Assembly (NCBI GenBank): GCA_014529385.2 | Contig: CM043966.1 | Span: 110,936,468 to 111,000,467 of the forward strand | DNA length: 64,000 nt | Direction: 5' to 3' | Origin: Adiantum capillus-veneris | Taxonomy: Eukaryota > Streptophyta > Polypodiopsida > Polypodiales > Pteridaceae | Shown here: one piece after another, positions 55,239-64,000 of the stretch | Position numbering within the stretch: position 1 is the first letter of the stretch | Layout: every line of letters starts with the position of its first letter | The notes under the pieces: generated by a model | Database searches by the model: none | What the model was told of the DNA's origin: nothing | The model's input: only the letters and a program-made list of their open reading frames with translations | Position numbers and translations under genes: made by a program

Positions 55239-55748
55239 TTAGTATCACAGCTTTGGGAGTGTTCTGTATCACTCAAGGAAAGAACTACAATATTTTTTTT
55301 TGCTTGTTGCGATCGCATGAACCCAAGTTCGCTTGGGCATGTCGATTCCTAATCGTGTTTTTGAAGACTGACAAGAATCCAAAGAAAGAAGGGCTTGTCC
55401 AGCCTCCCCTTGTGTCTCTTTTCACTCATTGAGAGCGGACTGTGCACTTAGCGGCCGGCCAATGGACGTGAGGTGGGAAAAAGCAACCTTGGTGTGAGCG
55501 CAAGGCCACCAAGGGGTGCGCCCGCGGAAAGGAGTAGAACTTGGGTGAAGAGAAGACCCTTCTCAAACGTAGTTTGCAAGCGAAAGAAAACCTCAAGAAC
55601 CCAAGAACCTCAAGAACCAAGACCCCCGAAAACCTCAAGAACCAAGACCCCCAAGAACCCAAGTTCCTCTTGAACTTAAAAACCGAAGACCCCTAAGAAC
55701 CCAAGTTCCTCGTGAACTTAAGAACCCACAAGAACCCATGACTTCATA

Positions 55749-57180
55749 ATGGTGATCACTCAAAGCGGAATGGATATATACTTCGCTTGGAGGTGATGAA
55801 CATGAGAGAGGCGAAGAATAATTTTCCCCACCAGGAGGTTTTTCCAACCCTCCCCCTTCACCATCTACGACAAGGATTGCACTCATTCCTATGGAGGTTT
55901 CAGACCACATGTTTTTGGAAAGGAAGTTAGAGCGCGAAGCAAGAGAAGCAGAAAGAAAGGCAGAACACATAGAAAGAATGGCAACCATAGAGCGTACATA
56001 CAATGAAGGAATGGCAACCCTAGCACGTGACCGCGAAGAGATGTTGCCACTCTTTGCTCGAATGTAGGCACAGATGCATCAAGATCAAGAGAAGGAGACT
56101 CTCTCAATCTGTTCTTCTCCAAAGCATGACACACAGGATTTGCATGATTGTGTGAAGCATGATGATGAATTGAATTACAACAATTTGCGTGATGATTTGA
56201 CTGACCATGATAAGCATGATGATTTGGATGCCAATGATTTGCATAATGATTTGGATGACAATGACAAGCATGATGATTTGCATGATCAATATGTGATTTC
56301 TCACAAGCCTGATGAGTTGCATGAAGATGATGTGATTGTTCACAAGGATGATGTGTTAGTGGATGCTTTTTCTAGCGAAGCTAATCTCGTTGTAGATTTG
56401 ATCAATCACGAAGGATCGATCTTGGCTCTCGAGCCTAGGTCAAAAGAACCCCCTCAGAAAGAACCCACTCAAGAAGATCCCCTTCAGGAAGAACAGATCT
56501 TGGCTCTCGTGCCTAGGTCTTAAGAACCCTCACAGGAAGTATTATGTGTTTGCATGATTGATTCGTACGTACTGATTGAGTGTTTCATTCGTGATCGTTT
56601 CCTATATTTTAGACGATGTCTTTATGTGCTCCCTTTTCCTAGGCATGACATATTGTACGTTGAGCACCTTTCCATCATGAATGAGCATGAACATATGCGG
56701 ATTTTCATGAAAAGCTAAAAAGTATGCATGTCAGGAAGTCACATTCCATGTCTCTTCCTTGGCAGATGAAAGTATGAGCATCAAGCATAGGCATTTCCAT
56801 TGTGAATTTCCACATGTGATTGAATTAGATCAGGATATAAAGATTGGACCTCATTGTTTGCGTGTATGTGATGAACGGTTTGGCACTCCGTCTCCTTGTT
56901 CATCTACATTGCATGCACAATCTTTCAGCATGACACGATTCTTTCCACTCACTTTACGTGGACTCTGGGTATTTTTATGTTTTTGTGTTGGAAGTGGTTT
57001 CATGAATTTTCAGCCATCGAGATTCTTGAAGAAGAAGGCATTGCAGACCTTCATGAAGTTCAAGTACCGCACGACCGAGACATCAGAGTGAGCTGGCGAA
57101 GAGTCCTTTATGGGATTTCGGATACTCTTTGCGATCTCCCTCGACGCAATAGAGTTCGGTACGAGTACCTCACTTTGAAA
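55749..57180 (+). pseudogene. array 2 internal ORF, copy 2 (more decayed)
   Basis: Same layout as copy 1. A 4 bp insertion after ATGGATA breaks the start; the helix, the Asp/His repeat and the Pro/Glu repeat (56074-56523) are nearly identical to copy 1 with the TAG and TAA at the same places; downstream, deletions near 56700-56765 and 57030 leave only 56759-57091 and the alternative frame 56896-57249, which ends VRYEYLTLKRRG. Confidence 0.5.
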
Positions 57181-57949
57181 AGGAGGGGATGTCGTGTGAC
57201 ACATCCCAACCCTATGTGTTCGTGTGTCCGTGGACAAGCTACACCATAGCAGGGTTTCCGTTAGTCTAGATTAGAAGTGAAATGGCACTTCTATGAGTCT
57301 ATTCGTAGACCGTGCATGCCCAATCACTTAGTGTAGACGCATATCCTTTGGTTGCACACCGCATAAGCATGAACATTTACATCAGATTCCATCATAGACA
57401 GTTTGAGAAATTTTCAAGTGACTTTAGCCTAATTTACCTATTTTTGACAATTTTCACTTATTTATTAAGTGACTTTTGTTGGGAACTGAGTAGGGCAAAT
57501 TGGGTAAGTTAAGCTAGCACTCAACAGCAGAAGAGGCAGTAGGAGCACATGCTCAACATGCACCTTCTCAGCAGTACCCCAGCAGGAATCCCTGGCGTTT
57601 TGGTCTCCAACATCGGCATAGACTTGAGCCAACGTTTTTGGTTTGCCATCGCCAACCTCCAACACAGTTTGGCATTTCTGCATTTCCTGACCGTAGGCAA
57701 CTCCAACACTTCAGCAATTCACTAACGCTAGCAAGAGCTTCAGCGTTTTTGGATTTTAGCACCAGATCAGCCTAGCATTTTTGCTAGCAACAGGAAGGCA
57801 TCAGCGTTTTTTAGTTTCAGCCCAATTGCAGCAGCAGAAGACTCAACGTTTTCATTATGCATAGGAGGTAGCAGATTCATCCTAGATCCATTGCAGAAGA
57901 TCCCCCATTTTCAGCCCATAAAAACGCTGCCAAAACAGTCATTTTCAAC

Positions 57950-59460
57950 CCATAAAAACGCTCCGAAGGGTAGTACTCACTTTGGTTGCTATACCACATT
58001 GTAGCTGGTACTGGCGTTGGTTTATTTGATGCTTCCATCATTGGCATGTATCTCATGTCTACCTGCATTCTAGCACCTGGCAGCGGAGGTTGTTGTCCTA
58101 AGACAAGCTGTGGCCTTAAAACTCCTATTGGCCCTCGCGCATTCCCCGTAATGTATCTAGATGGAGTAGGTGCTTCTAGAACAGGTTGTACATACCTCTC
58201 CCTAGCATTTTCCATGCTATAATAGCACTCTTCCTCCGTATGGTTCATCCATTTTCTCTCAATTTCACACCACTTCAGCTCTCCCGAATCAGAGCTTACA
58301 AGAGGAATCAACCTCTTGACCAAGTCGTCGATAAGCTTTTCTTGATCAATAGGATTCCTTGGCTTGGCAATGGACTCACTTATCTGTGAAACACTGTTCT
58401 GAGAGGATGTGTCATCTCCTTGACTCTTTAAGTCCATTTCTTTGTATGCCTCACAATTATCCACTAGATAAAGAGCTTCTTTGATCAACTCGTTTAGCGT
58501 CATCCTCCTTATCATATGCAGATCCTTCTGAAGGGCCGCATCTCTCATTCCCTGGATAAAGATCAGCATCAGTCGTGCTTGCGTAGGTAATTCCGCTCTT
58601 GGACAAAGCTTAACTTATCTCTTGAGCCGTAATGATGCCTTGCGTATTGATTCATTCTCTTTTCGTTTGAATCTATGGATTTGCGAGACCGTGTTGTGAG
58701 CAATGCCTTTTGGCGAGAATTCTTCAATAAAATCCTCAAACAGCTCATCTAGGGTCTCAAAATCCCATTTTTCCACCGAGTCGAACCATGTAGCTGCATC
58801 ATCTTCTAGAGTCAATCCAAATCCTGCAAACTGTGTCGCAAAATCTGAAACTTCCTTTTCTCTAATCACTCTTCTAAAATCTGCTACGTGATCTCTCGGA
58901 TCTTTATCTTTGGAGTATTTTCTGTTTACCCATTTCTGGACTTGGGATGGTCTAACTCGTTGATTGTCTACAAGTCTAACCAGAGACTCTCCCAATCCTT
59001 CTCTCATTATCGCTCTTGAAGGGAATCCTGGTGGCTCCCTTCTTGGAATTCCTATAGGAATTCTCGTGCTTGGTGGAGGCATTTGTGGTCCTTCATTGAC
59101 CAAATATCCACCTCTTTCTAGGACAGTCTGTGGATTTGTGCTTTCTACAACTCTGTATTCTCATCCATACTTGTCGACAACTATAGATCTCCATTGACAG
59201 TCGACTCCGTATGTGTAAACATATAAGAGCTTGTAATCCGTTATCTCTTCTAGGTATGGATCTGAGCACCTATAAAGATTGACCTCATTGTCGTCAATGT
59301 ATCTATATAGTCCTTCACTCTCATGACCAATCATCCAAACTCTCTCAAAAAGATGGGTCTTTATCAATTGCAGGTTTGGAAGATCCATTGTGGGAGGATA
59401 TTCCTCTATCGTCGGGATCTCCAAGCTTGTGTAAGCTACGTTTGAATCTAGGGTAGACAT
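57950..59460 (-). pseudogene. gypsy-3 gag
   Basis: It starts at M 59460 (MSTLDSNVAYTSLEIPTIEE), has one TGA after VVDKYG (59160), and continues through a Pro-rich part into the capsid region (DHVADFRRVIREKEVSDFAT, ATWFDSVEKWDFETLDELFE, FIEEFSPKGIAHNT), the Retrotrans_gag signature. After a stop at 58615 it continues in another frame (MRDAALQKDLHMIRRMTLNE, LIKEALYLVDNCEAY) to QSEYYPSERF, where array 2 LTR sequence begins. No zinc knuckle is reached. This gag is not the gypsy-1/2 type. Confidence 0.82.
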
Positions 59461-62160
59461 GATTTATGGGCTTAAGAGATTTTGCTTGGTTCAAGTAGAC
59501 TTAGTCCACTGTGTTCAAGTTCTTTGGTTAGGGAAAAGTCAAAACTTTGTCCAAAACCGCAACCGTTTCGTCACAATTCTCGCAAATTGTCGCTTTTTGA
59601 CACCCCTGACTTGCGGATGTATTTTGAGGCCCCAAACGACGTTTTTTTTTCAAAATTGAACTGAATGGTTGCCATTGGCATGCATTTAGTTCATGTTTTT
59701 CTCTAAGATCTGTAGAGCCGCTCTCAGGCTACGTTTTGATATAAAAACTTTTCCGATCCGATACCGTTTGTGAAATTTATGGCCAAAACAGTGAAATGCA
59801 GTTTAGAATGGTCAAAATGAGTCCAAATTCAATTTTGAAAAAATATTTGGGATCTCTATGAGACTGTGAACACTCCTGTATGGTCAAAAGTATAGTTGGA
59901 CCCTAAAACTGGCCTAGAGACATCCTACGCGTAGGATGTCTATATGCTCAGAATTTAACAAAATTTGGTCCAGAGACTCCCCTTAAGTCCAGCAACACAA
60001 TGGTATGGTCAGAGGTTGACTTGGACCTAAAAATGGCCTTGAGACATCCTACACGTAGGATGTCTTTTTGCTCAGAATGACTTGAAACTTTCACCCCAGC
60101 TTCTCCTTGATGTGCTGATGACAGTGGTGTGCTTATACGTTGGTTTTGAGTACTAAATCAAGCTGGAGACATCCTACGCGTAGGATGTCTACTGCTCAGA
60201 TTTTGTTCAAACTTGATCCCAAGATTCTCCTAGTGCTCAGCAACCCAATGGTATGCTCAAAATTGAATTTGGACGCCAATAGGTCAAGATTTAGGCTGCA
60301 AGAGCTTCTAGTGCACTCGAAGAGTAGGATGTCTGACAATTCTTGTCTTTGCTTGCTAAATAGGCCAAACAAGGTCCAAATTCACTTTTGAAAAAAGTTC
60401 TAGAATCCTTGAGACATTGGGAACCTCCCTATATGGCCAAAGTAGAAGTTTGACCACTTTATGACCTAGGAGACATCCTATGCGTAGGATGTCTTTTTGC
60501 TCTGTTTCAGCTCAAACTTGCACTGTAGCTTCCCCTTGATGTGCTAAACTCACAGATATTTTTACTTTTTGATTCTGACACCTATAGGTTGGTCAAATCA
60601 TCAAGAATCTGTTCCAAAAGCCTGATGTCCGTTCTGATGAATTCCCAAGTCAAATCAACTCCAAATTGGACCAAATTTGACTAGGAGGCTTATCTAAGGC
60701 TATATGACAGCATGGTATGGTCACAGTAGAATTTTGGTTTCATAATTATGTAGTAGACATCCTACGCGTAGGATGTCTTTTTGCTCAGAATGAACTCAAA
60801 CTTGAACCACAAACTCTCCTTAACGTGCTGATCACAGTAGTATGCTCAAAATTAAGTTTGGAGTGCAAAATCACACATATGACATCCTACGCGTAGGATG
60901 TCTTTTTGGCCTGTTTGACCCGAGACTTGACCCAAAGCTTCTCCTTGATGTCAGCAACCCAGTGGTATGCTCAGATTTTGGTTTGGATTTCAAAACACCC
61001 CAATTTCAGCTGTTCTAGTCTTTTTCAGTCAAAAGTGCTAAAGTCTTCTTAGGATCCCCGTTCCTCCCCCAAATGAGATGAAAACTCTCTCAGTCACTCA
61101 ATACATCATGCAGATCATGCTCTTGAAGCCATCCTATGGTTTTGGTCTTGGAATAATGCCTTGGCACAATTTGGGTAGGATGTCTGGCAATTTCAGTCTA
61201 TCTGGCCTTATCCTGTCAAGATATGGTCAAGTTCCACTTTCCAGGTGAAAATAGGGTAAAACCTACCTTCTGAACACACTAGTCGACTCATAATTTCAAA
61301 ATTTCCACCAGATCACCCTGTAGACATCCTACGCGTAGGATGTCTATTGCTGATTTTTTGAGACTGAAGTGTCCCTGATGCTTCCTTATGCTCTCAGCAA
61401 GTGCAAGTATGCTTCACAATTGCAAAAACATGCAAAAATCACTCAATTAAGCCTTTACTGAAATTTTACGTTTTCTGACTCCGCCTTTTGGCTTTTGGTC
61501 AACAAAAACTGGGAAAAACACCCAAGTCAATATGAAAATAGGGTAAAGCCTACCCTCTGAACCCACTGGTGCAGTCAAAATTTTCAAATTTGGTCTCCAG
61601 AACCCCCTTGAGACATCCTACACGTAGGATGTCTATGTTTACAGAATTGCAGGTTTTCTTCACAGAACCCTTGCAAATGGTCTTTTATATGCACAGCATC
61701 AGTCAGTCATACAAAAATATCCACAAAAGCTTGTTTAATGCATTTTTACCCTCAAAGCACACTTTTCCGTGATTTCAAATGCAATCAAGCACTTTAGCAA
61801 ATAATTCAGTGATGAATAGCTCTAGATCAGAATCGGATCACTTACCTAAAGCTACTCTTACAAATCATATGGGGTTTTGCATCTATGAGTAGAAAAATGC
61901 TTCACTGCCACACACGGACTAGTAAACGCTTTTATCACCTCACAAATCACTCGACCACCAACTACTACTCTAATCCACAGATCCTAACTAAACATATCTA
62001 GTCGCAGACCCTCGGCAAGACACACGCTTCCTGGCTATCCACTTGATCGCGGAATATCCTCTTTCGGATCCACTTAAGAAAAACGCTTTCCGATTTAGCC
62101 GAAACTAAATCAAGCAACCATCACACGAGTGTTAGTAGGAAACCTACTTAGGTCCTTGTG
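59461..62160 (-). other. gypsy-3 leader with palindrome repeats
   Basis: About 2.7 kb between PBS and gag without coding capacity. It is built of diverged tandem units of about 124 bp, with a higher-order repeat of about 289 bp near 61250-61640 (GAAAATAGGGTAAA(A/G)CCTACC occurs twice). Each unit holds one palindrome, listed separately. Typical unit text is TTTTTGCTCAGAATGA and CTTCTCCTTGATGTGCTGA. Confidence 0.75.
59918..61634. repeat. eight copies of a 24 bp palindrome
   Basis: Core ACATCCTACGCGTAGGATGT, extended by AG and CT to 24 bp. Perfect copies are at 59918, 60167, 60755 and 61322. One copy (60880) differs only at the outermost base. Copies at 60042 and 61611 (TACACGTA) and 60471 (TATGCGTA) have a single central transition. 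Half copies GTAGGATGTCT lie at 60324 and 61175, and ACGCGTAGGATG at 62531 in the LTR. Confidence 0.95.
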
Positions 62161-62178
62161 TCCCCGGCAACAGCGCCA
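62161..62178 (-). other. gypsy-3 primer binding site (tRNA-Asp type)
   Basis: On the minus strand TGGCGCTGTTGCCGGGGA follows the LTR end CCAACA and one T. This is one base from the TGGCGCCGTTGCCGGGGA site common in the Athila and Tat gypsy lineages. Confidence 0.88.
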
Positions 62179-62179
62179 A

Positions 62180-63136
62180 TGTTGGACGAGAGCGACTCAC
62201 ACACCCATGAAGTGCATGCAAACACTACCTAGATCAACATAATGTCAATCGAGGACACAAATGACACGATAGGCACACAGAGGAAATCTCTTAAGCTTGT
62301 CAAGCTGAGACCATCCTACACATACAACACTTTGGAAGGCCAACTATACCACAATCAAGAACCTTACTGCTCTCAACTACACCACCTAGCCACATACACA
62401 CATACAGAAGGTAACTCTCCTAATCATGCCAGATTTGTACAGAACTTAAGGAACACCATCCCCTCACTAGGATATACCTGTCCCTAAGCTTCTACACTCA
62501 AAACCCTCATTCTAAACCCGTCTGCGAAAAACGCGTAGGATGACAGAGGAGAATTTTGAAAGTGCCCGAAAGTAAAATTTATGATTACCTATGCGTAGCT
62601 TATGTTGCCACGATTCTATAGACTACTAGCACGCAAAAAATAGACATCGTTTGATACATTTACGGCCACAAATATCTCGTAGATGCGTTGGCATGTGCGC
62701 TTCGTCTCGCGTGGAATGTTTGGCGTTGTCGCGTAGCTCTCCTCAAGCCAACATCAATGGTGCAGTCGGATCTCCAATGTGTTGAGCGAGCCGGGCATAG
62801 CGAGAGGATGAAGCTCATGCTCACTCTCTTTCTCTCTCACACACAGTAGACGGCAGCACTAAGTTTTGATTATGATTAAAAGTCTCCTTTACAAAATGAC
62901 CAAGGTACCTTATATACTAAGGCTACCTTAGGTTTAACCAAAAATGGGGTTGAAAGGGTCAAATGGTTTTGTATTTAAAATCTAGAAGTGCCATTGCACC
63001 CCGGCTTCTGAAACTAGAATAACTACTCATTACAAATGACGTTTATAGCCATAATCCACAGCATTTCATAACTCGCAAAAGATAAGACTTTGGTACAAAA
63101 CTTGAGTTATGTTGTGTTGTTGACCCAGCGGTCAAC
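62180..63136 (-). mobile_element. gypsy-3 5' LTR (about 957 bp)
   Basis: On the minus strand it starts TGTTGACCGCTGGG (63136) and ends TCCAACA (62180). A TATA-like TATATAAGG is at about 62912. The outer border is placed where copia-2 RT coding begins (GACATTGTTACTGC). There is no second LTR to confirm it. Confidence 0.72.
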
Positions 63137-64000
63137 AGACATTGTTACTGCTTTCTTGAATGGTGACATATTTGAGGAAATTTATGTAACGCAGCCTCGC
63201 GATTTTGTCAAGAAAGGACAACAGGACAAAGTGTGCAAATGTAACAAGGCTTTGTATGGGTTAAAGCAATCTCCTTGTGCCTGGTATGAGAAAGCTGACA
63301 CTCATTTGGTCAAACAAGGATTTTATAACAGTCCAACAGAAAGAACACTGTATGTAAAGAGTGAGGGTGATGTACTTCTCATTGTGGTTCTTTATGTAGA
63401 TGATTTGTTGATCATTGGACCAAATGAGAGACATATTGCTGAATTTAAGGCTGATTTGAATGCTACTTTCAAGATGAAAGATTTGGGGCTGTTGCATCAT
63501 TATTCGGGCATACAGTTTAAGCAGTGTGATGGTGGTATTGCCTTGTGTCAAAAAAGTTACATAGAGACATTGCTATCTAAGTTTGGACTCGAGGATTGCA
63601 AACCTATTGCCACTCCCATGGAAACATGTTTGAAGTTGAGTCTACATGATGCTGGCGATCCTGCTGATGTCACTCTTTACCAAACAATTGTTGGCTACCC
63701 CATTTATGTATGCAACACGAGGCCAGATATTCAGCTTGCAATTTCATGGGTCAACAGATTTATGCATAGCCCAGGGTCTAAGCATTGGCAGGTTGTCAAG
63801 AGGATTATCTGCTACCTTAGTGGTACTTTACATCTTGGCTTGTTTTATCCCAAGGGGGATCATTGCCGCCAGACTTACATGCTTTTTCGGACTCAGATTG
63901 GGCTGGTTGTTTTGATACACGAGTGTCCACAAGTGGTTTTTGTTTCATGCTTGGCAGTTCATGTATATCATGGTTGAGCAAGAAGTAACCTACTGTAGCC
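63137..64000 (+). pseudogene. copia-2 reverse transcriptase and RNase H start, partial
   Basis: A Ty1/copia RT truncated at its N-terminus: DIVTAFLNGDIFEEIYVTQP, KALYGLKQSPCAWYEK, catalytic YVDD (VVLYVDDLLIIG), MKDLGLLHHYSGIQF, SYIETLLSKFGLEDCKPIAT. RNase H follows (LSGTLHLGLFYPKGD); after a frameshift near 63870 it reads DSDWAGCFDTRVSTSGFCF in another frame, and a TAA stands before PTVA at 63988. It would make element cDNA. The upstream part is replaced by the gypsy-3 LTR; the end is outside the window. Confidence 0.88.

Larger units (their letters stand above)
50997..57950 (+). mobile_element. array 2: LTR-internal-LTR-internal-LTR, second non-autonomous family
   Basis: LTRs at 50997-52072, 54057-55238 and 57190-57950 (right-truncated) alternate with two internal regions (52073-54056 and 55239-57189). 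LTR ends are TGTCGTGTGACAC (TGTCACGTGACAC in the first) and CCTAACA. Each internal region starts with a degenerate PBS and ends in the purine tract GAAAAGGAGGG(T/G)A. No protease, RT, RNase H or integrase is present. The third LTR stops at about 57950 against gypsy-3 gag. Confidence 0.85.

Noticed and set aside
59918-61634. CRISPR-like pattern of regularly spaced palindromic repeats
   Set aside because: The sequence between palindromes is itself repeated and homologous, spacing varies from about 124 to 440 bp, the DNA is a plant retrotransposon leader, and no cas gene is present.

Overview
The window is repeat-dominated nuclear DNA of a land plant. The evidence is plant-type Ty3/gypsy polyproteins with a second (archaeal-type) RNase H, Ty1/copia elements primed by tRNA-Met, a CACTA (En/Spm) transposon with the plant-specific DUF4218, DUF4216 and Transposase_24 regions, and abundant (GA)n, (AT)n and (CA)n tracts. 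The protein fragments feel closer to a fern or other non-seed plant than to a flowering plant, but nothing here proves the species. I found no tRNA, rRNA, intact host gene or bacterial feature.

Layout. 1-5119: 3' part of a + strand Tat-like gypsy element (gypsy-1) with intact RNase H and integrase and a complete 3' LTR. 5120-5931: coiled-coil ORF remnant and a short + strand LTR. 5932-10137: broken minus-strand copia element (copia-1) carrying a 289 bp inverted-repeat element. 10138-13170: GC-rich unknown block, leader and LTR of another minus element, microsatellites. 13178-14436: decayed trihelix (Myb/SANT-like) gene. 14437-25039: array 1, three LTRs sharing two internal regions of a non-autonomous LTR retrotransposon. 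25040-37275: complete but decayed minus-strand gypsy-2, split by a solo LTR with 5 bp target duplications. 37276-42359: CACTA remnant ending in TAGTG, itself holding a 1.3 kb piggyBac-like element flanked by TTAA. 42360-50870: decayed gene-like DNA, including an FCP1/NIF phosphatase-like pseudogene and a 1.15 kb satellite of palindromes. 50997-57950: array 2, a second LTR-internal-LTR-internal-LTR array of an unrelated non-autonomous family. 57950-63136: minus-strand Athila/Tat-like gypsy-3 (gag, leader, PBS, 5' LTR), with repeated palindromes in its leader. 63137-64000: + strand copia reverse transcriptase into which gypsy-3 inserted.

Relations. Nesting can be read in places: gypsy-2 sits in the CACTA element, array 1 ends inside the gypsy-2 LTR, a solo LTR sits in the gypsy-2 reverse transcriptase, and gypsy-3 sits in copia-2. 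Array 1 shares LTR blocks and a two-ORF leader cassette with the gypsy-1/2 family, so those gypsy elements may supply its proteins in trans.

Most unusual signals: (a) a 24 bp perfect palindrome repeated eight times in the gypsy-3 leader, changed almost only at CpG; (b) a pair of homologous 72- and 70-codon ORFs with an ATGA stop/start overlap in array 1, present with the same lengths but swapped order in the gypsy-2 leader; (c) two independent LTR-sharing arrays; (d) a satellite built from TATGCTAATTAGCATA-type palindromes whose core also occurs in a local MITE family; (e) a TTAA-flanked piggyBac-like element, a superfamily rarely reported in plants.
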